This document shows, piece by piece, positions 5,296-13,711 of a DNA stretch of 13,825 bases. Every line of letters begins with the position of its first letter. Within the stretch, counting starts at the first letter, position 1. Below the pieces are notes generated by a model. That model saw nothing but the letters and a program-made list of their open reading frames with translations, was not told the DNA's origin and did not search any database. The translations under genes and the position numbers were made by a program. Source of the DNA: Stephanodiscus triporus (lineage: Eukaryota > Bacillariophyta > Thalassiosirophyceae > Thalassiosirales > Thalassiosiraceae); NCBI GenBank assembly GCA_036939755.1, contig JALLAZ010000572.1:1-13825 (forward strand), in the 5' to 3' direction.

Positions 5296-7503
5296 ATGGC
5301 CAACTCCTTCGGCGGCTTCCTCCACATCTCCCCCCTCTCGAACCTGACCTCCTCGACCTCCCGCCCACCCGATCCCCACGTCGCGCTATCGTCGAACTGC
5401 GTGCGCGATCATCTCGGTCCGGTCGTGCAGTCGGTATCCGACGCCCTGCACTCCCGAGGCCCGAGCACGCTATCGGAACTGACGTCTACGATGCGCGAGC
5501 GGTGCATGAGGGATTGGAATCGGGAGAGGGGACGACTCGTGGACGGCTTGCTCCTCCTCGACGGCGGGACCGCCGCGGGGAGCGCCGCCGCCGCCAACGA
5601 CAATGCGCGACGCCCTCCTCACACGACGACGACGACGACGACCACGGCGATGACGACGAAGGTGAGCATGAACAAGGCACGGGGACCGGAATCGGCGGGA
5701 TTCGTCGTGGATCCGTCCCGCATATGCGCGGCCCTGGTCGTCCTGCTCCGTCATTCGCTCGTCGATGTCTCCGGCGGGGGCGGGGGCGATCCCGCGTCCC
5801 CCCGAACCCGTTACACCTACACCTTCCTCCCCGATAGGGCGAGGCTGCTCATGCGGCACTCGCGATACGTACAGCACGTGCGGGACGTCACGACGGACGA
5901 GCGCGCGTCGGCGGTCGTGGAATGCCTCCTCCTCAACGGCAGGATGACCGCGGAGGACGTCGTACGTGGCGCGTGGGGGACGATCGGGAGGAGGAGGAGG
6001 ATGCGACCGCGCGACGACGACGACGACGACGGTCGAGATGGAGCGGACGACAATAACCACGGAATCGACGTCGATACCAACAACGACGATTACGACAATG
6101 AAGGCGAAGGAAATGTCGACGATGTCGAGATGGACAAGGCGCTCCGGGGCATCGTGCGGGCCTTTGTAAAACTCGTCGAGTGGGGATACGTCGAGGCGGT
6201 GAAGCCCATCGCGAGGAATCGCGACTTGGACCGGGGGGATAAAAATCGCAACGACGGGACGAACGGAGCGGGCGAGTTCGAATTCGGCATGGACGAGGAC
6301 GGGACCATCGTCGTCGAGGGTGGTACGAACGGCGGGAGGAAACGATCCGCCTACGACGCGCGCGAATCCAACGGCGAGGGGGACGAACGTCCGACGAAGA
6401 AGCGCGCGATCGGCCTTCGTACCGATGACGACGAAGACGGCGGCGGCGGCGGCGGCGGCGGAGGGGGGGGCGGCCTCGAAGGCGGCGATCGCCGGCATCA
6501 TCCCCGGATCCTTTCCCTCCTCTCGTCGCAACGGGGGCTCGTGCCTCGCGGGTCCGTCTACCGCGCGAACACGTCCATGTTCCACGCCTCGCTGCGCGCG
6601 ATGGCGATCGGCCGGCTGGTGTCGGAGATGTACCCCGACGAGGGCGACGGCGGCGGCGGCGGCGAATCCGACGGCCCGAGGCACGCGGGCGCCGTCGTTA
6701 GGGCCGCGCTTATGCACGCGGCGCGTGAGGAGCACGCCCCGGGCGTCGAGGAGTCCGAGGAGGGGAGGCACGGTCGGATGGCGGGATTGGGAACGTTCAG
6801 CCCTCCCGATCTGGTGCCGTACCTGCCGCAGGACGTCATCGGGTCGTTGCGATCGCAAATAGGCGGTATCGATCGGAACCTGACCGCGCTGCTCGTGCGA
6901 ATGTCCAAACTTCGACATCCCCCCGTATTGCTGGAGGTGGAGGAAGCCCGCGGCCATCCCCGGGGGGGGAAATTCGAGGTGTGCACGCGTCAGCTGCTGC
7001 GTCGGATGCGCGATCGGATACAGCATCGCGTGCTTTCGTCCCACCACGGCGTCGTGGCGGCTCGCGTCGTGTCGGTCCTGCGAACGAGGGGCCACTGCGA
7101 GTCGGACGTCGTCGCCGAGGACGCGATGGTCCCGGCCAGGGAGGCGCGGGAGGTGCTGCACCGTCTCCATCGCGATCGGTACGTCGACCTCTTCGACATG
7201 CACATGACGAAGACTCACAACACCGGCACCGCCATCTTCCTTTGGGACGTCATACCCTCGCGTCTGTCGAAGACCGTGATAGACAACGTTGGCACCGCAT
7301 TGCTGAACCTTCGCCTCAGGAGACAGCACGAGGTGGAGGTGGGGAAGGATTGGATGGACAGGGCCAAGGAGTCTGGGGCGACGGAGGAGAATTTTCACGA
7401 GGGTGACAAGCGAAAATTTCACAAATTTTGCATGGGCTTGGATAGGTTAGATCGCGCCTGTTTGAGTTTGGACGAAACGCTCATGGTGCTCAAGGACTTT
7501 TGA
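5296..7503 (+). CDS. RPC3: RNA polymerase III subunit RPC3 (POLR3C/RPC82/C62 homologue)
   Basis: This winged-helix subunit belongs to the Pol III-specific heterotrimer with RPC6 and RPC7, which aids promoter opening and TFIIIB contact at tRNA and 5S genes. The 735-residue protein carries the family pattern: an N-terminal helix-turn-helix segment (about 35-85), SRICAALVVLLRHSLV at 141-156, the RHSRY segment at 187-191 with LLLNGRMT at 211-218, RANTSMFHASLRAMAI at 423-438, and a C-terminal part with AEDAMVPAREAREVLHRL at 607-624, IFLWDV at 647-652 and NLRLRR at 671-676. It is longer than human POLR3C (534 aa), with a Thr-rich insert at 101-122, an acidic Asp/Asn insert at about 239-280, a charged region at 305-380 and poly-Gly at 382-393. 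The ATG at 5296 has G at -3 and G at +4 and starts just before conserved sequence. No intron was detected. The identification rests on motif order; I know of no other family with this set. Confidence 0.85.
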   Translation: MANSFGGFLHISPLSNLTSSTSRPPDPHVALSSNCVRDHLGPVVQSVSDALHSRGPSTLSELTSTMRERCMRDWNRERGRLVDGLLLLDGGTAAGSAAAANDNARRPPHTTTTTTTTAMTTKVSMNKARGPESAGFVVDPSRICAALVVLLRHSLVDVSGGGGGDPASPRTRYTYTFLPDRARLLMRHSRYVQHVRDVTTDERASAVVECLLLNGRMTAEDVVRGAWGTIGRRRRMRPRDDDDDDGRDGADDNNHGIDVDTNNDDYDNEGEGNVDDVEMDKALRGIVRAFVKLVEWGYVEAVKPIARNRDLDRGDKNRNDGTNGAGEFEFGMDEDGTIVVEGGTNGGRKRSAYDARESNGEGDERPTKKRAIGLRTDDDEDGGGGGGGGGGGGLEGGDRRHHPRILSLLSSQRGLVPRGSVYRANTSMFHASLRAMAIGRLVSEMYPDEGDGGGGGESDGPRHAGAVVRAALMHAAREEHAPGVEESEEGRHGRMAGLGTFSPPDLVPYLPQDVIGSLRSQIGGIDRNLTALLVRMSKLRHPPVLLEVEEARGHPRGGKFEVCTRQLLRRMRDRIQHRVLSSHHGVVAARVVSVLRTRGHCESDVVAEDAMVPAREAREVLHRLHRDRYVDLFDMHMTKTHNTGTAIFLWDVIPSRLSKTVIDNVGTALLNLRLRRQHEVEVGKDWMDRAKESGATEENFHEGDKRKFHKFCMGLDRLDRACLSLDETLMVLKDF

Positions 7504-7561
7504 AGAATCTACTCATCTAGATTTTTTCTACGCAGTTTATGAAGCATGTGATCAAATCAAT
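7504..7561. other. 58-bp convergent intergenic gap
   Basis: The stop codons of RPC3 (plus) and the CDIN1-like gene (minus) are only 58 bp apart. The two 3' UTRs almost certainly overlap or run into the neighbouring coding region. There is no clear AATAAA in either direction within the gap. Confidence 0.8.
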
Positions 7562-8605
7562 TTAAAGGTTGAAGTCATTCTTAGAACTCAGAGACCCGCC
7601 ATCCAGAAATAGTGTCGATGGGTATCTCCTACTAATCTCTGTGCTAAAACCGTTTTTCAAAATCACGGCCCCACTCTTCCCAAACGATTTTCCATATTTG
7701 TTCACTTGCCTGCCCACGGCTTTCCTTGCGAAGTATGAATTCTCCTTCAGGCCACTTGCATAGAAGCACTTGAACTCGATCCATTTGACGAGCTTGCCAT
7801 GAATGAAAAGATCATCCACGAGCAGGCAATCCGGGGTTCCCATATCTCCATACCCATAGAGTTTCAAGGTTTCCTCGGTCAAGTAGTTGATTTTCTGGTC
7901 GTCTAAGAAAGCGTAGATCGATCTCTCCCATTCTTCGGCGGCCGTACAATTGCCACTGCCACTATATCCAACCATATCAAACTCCTTCGCAATTTTCAGC
8001 TCATTTACCTCCCAATCGGAAACGAATGCCTTCAACTGATCTGGACATGTCTCGCTGATTATTGACTGGACGATTCGTCCAGCAGGTCTAGTTCTGTCTA
8101 GACAAGTAAATTGCGGATAGGCATTGAGCACTCTTGGAGCCACGATCGCACGAAAGATGCTCACCGGTGGCAGATCGTATCTTTGTGATATTTCTAGCAG
8201 TGGTCGTTGCTTTTGCTCAAATTCCTTCCGTATCCGCTTCATTGTGTATTCGTCCTTCAGCTTCCAAGAGCCGCCTTTCAGCACCTTGCTTATCATGAGC
8301 TGCTTCCGTATGGACAATGCCTGGTCGAAATGTATACCGAGTTCGGCGCACTCCAGATCGACCTCGATCGCCCTACTTCCGCATAGAGGACCAAATTCGC
8401 CCCTGCGCACGAGGGTGCCGGACATTAAAAGTTGAACTTCCTTTTGGATGGGAACAGGCTCCGCCGATGGCCAATGGATAATTCGTTCGCGGCCGGGAGT
8501 CTTACGGAAGACGCCGTCGTTGTATGTGTCTCGAGGGCTCGTGTAGCCATTCGACATCGCAACGAAGAGGCACGGGAATATTATGTTTTTCCAACGTGCC
8601 ACCAT
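7562..8605 (-). CDS. CDIN1: TPD-motif nuclease, CDIN1 (C15orf41) family
   Basis: The 347-residue protein matches the CDAN1-interacting nuclease 1 family, a PD-(D/E)XK-type fold whose human member binds codanin-1 and is mutated in congenital dyserythropoietic anaemia type I. The family name motif TPD lies at 257-259 (GTPDCLLVDD), followed by WIEFKC at 275-280. Asp259, Glu277 and Lys279 are the expected catalytic triad, with an upstream EEWE helix at 224-227. The following QVNKYGKSFGKSGAVILKNGF block (about 300-320) fits the conserved Q/Y/G-rich C-terminal region, and YDLPPVSIFR at 143-152 fits the helical N-terminal half. The ATG at 8605 has an ACCATGG context; Met17 is an alternative start. 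The first 50 residues look unconserved. It converges on RPC3 and lies downstream of the OSCA/CSC1-like gene on the same strand, about 1 kb apart, with its own promoter presumably above 8605. The motif is intact, so activity is plausible; its cellular role in this organism is unknown. Confidence 0.8.
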   Translation of the reverse strand: MVARWKNIIFPCLFVAMSNGYTSPRDTYNDGVFRKTPGRERIIHWPSAEPVPIQKEVQLLMSGTLVRRGEFGPLCGSRAIEVDLECAELGIHFDQALSIRKQLMISKVLKGGSWKLKDEYTMKRIRKEFEQKQRPLLEISQRYDLPPVSIFRAIVAPRVLNAYPQFTCLDRTRPAGRIVQSIISETCPDQLKAFVSDWEVNELKIAKEFDMVGYSGSGNCTAAEEWERSIYAFLDDQKINYLTEETLKLYGYGDMGTPDCLLVDDLFIHGKLVKWIEFKCFYASGLKENSYFARKAVGRQVNKYGKSFGKSGAVILKNGFSTEISRRYPSTLFLDGGSLSSKNDFNL

Positions 8606-9013
8606 GGTATGGTATGATGTTCACGATGTCGCCGACCCCTTTGTGGACGGTCTTCGGATAAAGAGAGATTCAATGCACCCTTTAACAAACATCTGCCTGT
8701 GTTTTGCTCTCTTTTTTGCGCCAGCTGCGCGGCAAAGTATTGGCCATCTGCTTTTTTACACAGCGGGAGTGGGGGAGTGGATGGAGTCACGAGTCACTTT
8801 TTACCTCATTTTTTAGAGTCATCAGAGAGATTTGGTTACAAAAACAACTGTTCAAACACATTTCTCCCTTCCCGCCCGCCGCCACGCATTTCTATCTCAC
8901 TCAGATGAATATCATTGGTGGCAAAGGCCAAAAGCATGCGATTGTGAATGGTTGGTCCCACTCCCACTTGCTTTTTCCTAATTCATAGCTAGGGTGCACA
9001 GAGTCAGTTTTCA

Positions 9014-9057
9014 TATACGGGGGCGAAGAAACTTCGAAGCCAAACGCCTCCCCGATA
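9014..9057. repeat. Imperfect nested hairpin
   Basis: An inner stem CGAAG (9024-9028) and CTTCG (9032-9036) with a 3-nt AAA loop lies inside outer arms around ACGGGGGCG and CGCCTCCCCG, which pair with single-base bulges. The inner and outer pairings share a few bases, so only one would form at a time. It may be a structured RNA element or coincidence. Confidence 0.35.
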
Positions 9058-9112
9058 CGTAATTGCAGAGTAGAAAGAAGTGCACAAGATGTGTAAATAA
9101 AGGTTGGGCGTG

Positions 9113-9136
9113 GAATTGAAATTTTATTTCCAATTC
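9113..9136. repeat. AT-rich fold-back sequence
   Basis: GAATTG pairs with CAATTC, with AAAT and ATTT as inner arms offset by one bulged base around a T-rich loop. It stands alone between two genes; its role is unknown. Confidence 0.4.
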
Positions 9137-9607
9137 TCCCCTCCCCCTACGCCTTCGGCGATCGGATATGATGCTCCAGGGTGGGTTTGGGGATTTTAAG
9201 AACTACTCTTTCTAATTCGATCGTGGGGGATGAGCCAGTCGAAACCGCTGCGAATCGAAAAGCGAGGAGGGAATGAGGTTTCCAAGCTTCAGTTCCTCCT
9301 GCTCGAGAAAATTTAAAATAGCCACATTTTTACATTTTCTGCCTGCCTCCCCCGCTCTCTTACTGCTCGATCTGCGTCCAAACAAAAGCCACACACACTC
9401 AAAACACAGAAGGAAAAGTTCCATGGGCACTACCCCATCTTTTTCAACCAGAATTGGTCTGGGGAATGTCTTCTTCACTCAGATCGAACGCTCAAACTGC
9501 TGGGAAGCATTCTATTTCCTACAACAAAGCTATTACCTAATAGTTTTGGTCAACTGAAGTACAGTATCATAATATGTAAAAATATACCAGCTATCGTACT
9601 ACTCCGA

Positions 9608-12600
9608 TCATGCAGAGTATCTTGAAACAGGTTTATGAACTTGATCCTCACATGTCATTGTGCCACATTCTTCGCCGATCAAAATATAAAATAGTCTGTT
9701 ATTATCGTGTCGTTCCATCTGACCTTTCCACCATTGATTCAGCATTCGTCTATCATTTTGGTTGTGGTGCTGAACTCTCACAGTCGCGGTGTCATCGTAA
9801 ACCTCGTCGTCGCCAATGACACCGACGGTGCTTCCAGCTGCGCTTCCCAATGTATTGCTAAGGAGCATAGCTTCCCTCCCAAGCTGCGCTGGGGGGAATG
9901 GTTGCTCTGGACGAGCATGCGGGGATGCACGAATCACGGGCTGCACATATGCTAGCTCGAACGGGTCGATCTCTCCAATGCGACCACCGAGAGACTCGTC
10001 ATCCTCGCTCAAAGGGCTCTGCAGACCAGAAATTTCGGGGCTCTGTTGCTGTTCCTTCATCCTTCTTTCAAGTCTCCGCTGTTTTCTCAACTCTTCGTCC
10101 TGGCCGAGACTAATATCCATAACGGTTGCAACCTCCAACGGCAAGAAGGAGCTGGTCGCGTCGTACCGAGCTCGTGTAGACCGGAGGAAGAAGTAAGTAA
10201 GGAAACTCAAGGCGATAGTACAATATGCCTCCCGCCTCGCATCTTTCAAGATAAATTGGCCGGTGATGGTAGCCTGGGCAATTATCAATCCAAATACAAA
10301 GCGACGAAAGATTTTTGGCCAGAATAGACCTAGGCGTTGCGGAGAACAAAAAATTTTGGTACATCTTCTAAGCACGGCGGGCGCGTACATAAAGCTGAGG
10401 GGGGACTCACCTCCCGTTTCAAAAGCGCTCTCATAAACATACAGGAATTGGTGTGTCCAAACGATGCGGCTCAGAAAGCAAAACACAGCGCATGGAATAA
10501 GCACGATCGGTGCCACAACCGCAAAGACGACGCTAATGACCACAACCAGCATATCCTGTGCCAGAATCTTGTGATAGCAGAACCAACCAGGATCGTCGAT
10601 CGCCCTCATTCCTATTCGGGTGCTACGCTGAGCTCTCAGAGTTGAATTTGGAAAAATTATCAACAATAATGCCGACTGCATGATGCTGATCATTCGAGAT
10701 ATCTCCACTCCCAGTCCCGTGAAGGTCTTGATGGTTACGAAGGACACGAAAAAGGACGACATGCGAGGGATGGAATTGCCGAGCATCTCGAATGCTGACT
10801 CCGGAGTCTCGACAATGATGGCGAGCCAGTCGAATACTGTCCCAGCGATGGACGTTACCAAAAAGATATTCAGTACCTGCCACATGAAATAACGGCTGAA
10901 GGCTTTCATCTGTGCTTCGCTAAACGATATGATGCCCTCGCTTCGGCTGATTCTTATGAAAAGTGGGGGTAACAATTGCTGAAGGCAGACCAGACACATG
11001 GGCTGGACGGTAGCTATCGCAGCCGAGAAGATGGACGATGCCTTGTCCAGCTGATTCAGTCGAGGCGATAGAGTGATCAACGCAGACTCGCTCACCAGCA
11101 GCGAGACGAGCGCAACGGGGACGATGTAAAAGACAATGATAAAGAGGCAGATGAATTCGGCGATAAACGTCCGCGTCCGTCGGGCGCCCTTCGAGAAGTA
11201 GACGTTCTCCCACAGGATGTCTCGTGGCTCGGGCGCTGTTGTGACTTCCATCGAACCGGGCTTGGACGAGTGCATGCTCTGGATGGCGATTGTGGACGCC
11301 GTGTAAGTCCGCATCACCACGAAAGCCTTGTCGGTGACCTCGTTGGTGTGATCCTCGATGGAATCGAAGTTGCCTTCGTCTGACGGCGTCAAATCGGTCA
11401 GAGACATCCCAAAGACCGTCGGATCGGGAATGTACGTTGTGTACCTCTTGATGGCAGACTTCGCCTTCGCGAACTTAACTGGGTTGCGTGTCGTGCCATC
11501 ATTTGGGCCCGGAATGCCCCGCGCCATGGTCGGTAGTGCCTCGTGCCAATCATTGTTCGCATCGGGTGGGACCTCCGCCTCCGGATTTTCGGCGGGGGCC
11601 TCCCCCTTTTGTCTCGGCCTCCCGTCCCTGTTCCTTGGAGAGCCGATAGCCGGATGTCTGTACGGCTGATTCCGTTGTTGTTGCTGCTGCTGCCGCCGCC
11701 GCCACTTGCGTTGCCTCAGCGCCTTCTTCCACGCTGGACCGCCGCCATCGAATGTGGACGCCAATGTGTAGTCGATGTCCTCCCGTCCTTCCCCCGCGTC
11801 CATCTTGTCCATGTACTGCATGACCTGCCTCCTACGAGACTGTTCCTTCTCGATGTTCTTGTTCATCTCCTCGAGCCTGACATAAAGCTTCGATATACGC
11901 TCCTGCGCCTCGTCCATGACCCCGATCTTTTCGCACAGGTGACACGACCAGAACGCCGTGGATATCTTGTGCGACAGACGGTCCTGGGATAAGAGCTTCC
12001 GCTTCTCGTACCGGCAAAGTATCAGGAGCTCCTTCTCGATCTGGGCGAGCACCCCCGTGCGCTCGGTCACCATAGACTCGAGATTAAGCAGATTTTGGCA
12101 TATCGTCACGCTCTTCACCGCGTCGGGGTAAACGTGTCGGAAGTAGTTACTGATCTTCCTAGGGCTGCGAAGGTGACGGGGTATGTTCGACACCAGGACG
12201 GTGCGCAGGTGAGGCTCCTTCGACAGGAGGTACCGGTGCCGAATGCTCGAGTACGCGTTGTACTCGATAAGGAGCTCCCGCACGACGATTATAGTGAGAA
12301 GGTACGCAGCGAAACAGTGCACCCACAGCCTGTTCGATCCAGTCTTGATGTTGGCCATGGTGAAGCGAAGGAAGTCCGTGAACAGGAGCGAGTCGACGTA
12401 CCCTTTCAGGTCGTTCGTCTTTGTCCCTCCCCCGCCGGTGAAGTTGAGCGGCAGCAGGACCAAGAAAGAAAAGACGGACATCTTCACGATGCATCTTAGT
12501 GCCAGACGATGAAATCGTAAGAAGATGAGCGAGTCGTATCCGACCCGATTGATGATCTGGAGGACATTGGATGACGAATAGATGCAATTCATTGTAGTGA

Positions 12601-13390
12601 GGTGGGCGAAAGCGATCGGAATACATCAACGAAAAAGTTCGATTAGAGGCGCTGGATGAGAATGGTGATTCGGAATGAAGAAAAAGATCCCCAAGCTATA
12701 TTATCCATGACTATCCCTCACCTCCTCGTCCGATATTAGCAGACAGACCTTCACCCAGCTGAACGCGCCGTCGACGGGGAGCGGCGGCGGCACCAACTTC
12801 GGCTGAAGGCGGAGATTGAAGGCGGAGATTAAAGTATAGAAAGATGAGATAAAAAAAACAACAGGGTAAAAAGAAAAAAAGAATAATATCTGAACACAAT
12901 AACTAACCAGCCGATGACGCCTCGGACTCACGAACAGGGGGGAGGTCTTTTGATTATGATAGAAGCAGCTCAGGAATACCAGCAGTATGACGAGCATGAT
13001 TATGTACATCATGGTGAGGGTCGCGAATGACATGGACGTGGTGAGGAGGGAGGGGTTGTCCCCGTCATTCTGGTGCGAGGTGTAATTCGCCACCCACGAT
13101 GGCAGGAGGCCGAGTCGACGGTGGGAGGCGTCGATGTATGTCAACAGTGTTGTCGATTTCGATGGTTCGCTTTCGTCGCGACGATGATGTTCGTCGTCGT
13201 CGCTCGCCGCCTCCATCGGCCCGAGCAAAAAGACGAGTACCGGCTCCACCACCCGAAGGAACAGCCGCTTGCGATATAGATGCGCATCGATCATCCATTG
13301 CGGGATTTGTATCATCGTTTGCACATCGTCATGATAGTAATGATGATGATAGTAATGATGATAACTGTCGGTGGAGTTTTCCATTGCCAT
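9608..13390 (-). CDS. CSC1: OSCA/CSC1/TMEM63-type mechanosensitive cation channel, four exons
   Basis: Calcium-permeable osmosensing channel of the plasma or an internal membrane. My model has exons 13390-12908, 12802-12722, 12556-10411 and 10329-9608, giving 1143 residues. Exon 1 holds TM0 (about 121-144) and the SPRR motif. Exon 2 holds PPPLPVDGAFSW (166-177) and ends SDEE, joining IINRVGYDSLIFLRF of exon 3, which restores the family consensus. Then come TM1 (about 209-228), TM2 (264-282), a cytosolic domain (about 283-640) with a coiled-coil-like stretch and a Gln/Arg-rich insert near 466-526, and APEPRDILWEN at 629-639. The multi-pass DUF221 domain follows, including LPPLFIRISRSEG. The last junction gives FETGG|LFWPKIFRRFVFG, again the consensus. 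The C-terminal tail (about 976-1143) is hydrophilic, and the AT-richer last 40 codons may be mis-modelled. The ATG at 13390 has A at -3 and G at +4; about 115 residues precede TM0, including a His/Tyr repeat. The family is certain; ion selectivity and membrane are inferred. Confidence 0.88.
10330..10410 (-). other. Intron 3 of the OSCA/CSC1-like gene (81 nt, phase 1)
   Basis: The donor is GGGAG|GTGAGT and the acceptor CGCCTAG|GT. The length is a multiple of three and there is no in-frame stop, so the reading frame stays open through it. Removal joins FETGG to LFWPKIFRRF, matching the conserved family sequence, whereas retention would insert 27 unrelated residues. Confidence 0.88.
12557..12721 (-). 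other. Intron 2 of the OSCA/CSC1-like gene (165 nt, phase 0)
   Basis: The donor is GAG|GTGAGG after SDEE and the acceptor TCCTCCAG|ATC. It contains in-frame stops. Splicing gives SDEE|IINRVGYDSLIFLRF, which fits the family consensus (SDEE, then a few residues, G, D, FLRF) with no gap. Confidence 0.85.
12803..12907 (-). other. Intron 1 of the OSCA/CSC1-like gene (105 nt, phase 0)
   Basis: The donor is CGGCTG|GTTAGT and the acceptor CCTTCAG|CCG, with a T-rich body. The length is a multiple of three and no in-frame stop occurs; if retained it would encode 35 mostly hydrophobic, Phe-rich residues between SPRRHRL and PKLVPPPLP. A second donor, GTGAGT, at 12931 would also keep the frame (129-nt intron) but would remove the conserved SPRR motif, so I prefer 12907. 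Confidence 0.8.
12805..12830. repeat. 13-bp tandem duplication at the intron 1 acceptor
   Basis: GAAGGCGGAGATT occurs twice in direct succession (12805-12817 and 12818-12830). On the transcribed strand it gives two pyrimidine-rich AATCTCCGCCTTC units directly before the AG of the acceptor. Only the copy nearest exon 2 is followed by AG. Confidence 0.9.
13331..13363 (+). repeat. ATGATGATAGTA-type repeat encoding a His/Tyr stretch
   Basis: Repeated ATGATGATAGTA units lie in exon 1 of the OSCA/CSC1-like gene. On the minus strand they encode the His/Tyr-rich segment at residues 10-20 of the protein. Confidence 0.85.
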
Positions 13391-13476
13391 TGTCGTTATA
13401 TGTCATGTGTCATTGCCTTTCCCGGCCAGGTATAAAATCCCAATATCGGATAACTACTGTGATGGCTGCGCTCCGT

Positions 13477-13494
13477 GATAATTGAACAATTATC
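13477..13494. repeat. 18-nt palindrome GATAATTGAACAATTATC
   Basis: Perfect 8-bp arms (13477-13484 and 13487-13494) are separated by AA. It lies 87 bp upstream of the channel start codon, a suitable place for a dimeric transcription factor site, but nothing links it to a known factor. Confidence 0.6.
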
Positions 13495-13591
13495 GTTTGT
13501 TGATTGTATCTACGACGAATTGGATCCGTGGCTCTAACTTTCCCCCTCTGCTCTTGGCTCCTCATTAACGCTCATGGTCGCGATGCAGGCC

Positions 13592-13618
13592 GTCGTCGTT
13601 GTCGTCGTTGTCGTCGTT
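13592..13618 (+). repeat. GTCGTCGTT 9-bp tandem repeat
   Basis: Three perfect copies of GTCGTCGTT, non-coding in the supported models. It resembles the GTC/GAC-rich codon repeats of nearby genes. Confidence 0.9.
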
Positions 13619-13711
13619 GTCGAATCTCGTTTCTAATAAATAATAAAAGTCCTAGAGAAAAGTAGGTAGTACGACGCTCTACTAACTCTATGAGGGACTG
13701 AGTGCCGGTAT

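Larger units (their letters stand above)
8606..9607. other. Spacer between the OSCA/CSC1-like and CDIN1-like genes
   Basis: About 1 kb with no convincing gene. Several short + strand frames lie at 8583-8988 and 9273-9557, but none has recognisable domains or a good context. The part near 8606 should hold the CDIN1-like promoter, and the part near 9607 the OSCA/CSC1-like 3' UTR. Two fold-back elements are visible: an imperfect nested hairpin at about 9014-9057 and an AT-rich one at 9113-9136. TGTAAATAAA at about 9092-9101 on the + strand resembles a poly(A) signal, but no + strand gene precedes it. Confidence 0.55.

Noticed and set aside
5470..7422. Long (650-codon) open frame antisense to RPC3
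   Set aside because: It is a mirror of the GC-rich, strongly codon-biased RPC3 frame. The translation is Arg/Pro/Val/His-rich without any recognisable domain, while the sense frame shows clear RPC3 motifs.
8583..8988. Three overlapping short + strand frames as a small gene
   Set aside because: They overlap the CDIN1-like start and promoter, have no domain or consistent composition, and three frames being open at once points to chance.
9608..12592. OSCA/CSC1-like gene as a single exon starting at 12592
   Set aside because: It would lack TM0 and the PPPLP...FSW...SDEE segment encoded at 13390-12722, and would include 27 residues (81 nt) that break the conserved FETGG-LFWPK block and are flanked by consensus splice sites.
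12159..12629. Minus-strand 156-codon frame overlapping OSCA/CSC1-like exon 3
   Set aside because: It is an alternate frame of the channel exon with no domain features; the channel frame here encodes conserved membrane and cytosolic segments.
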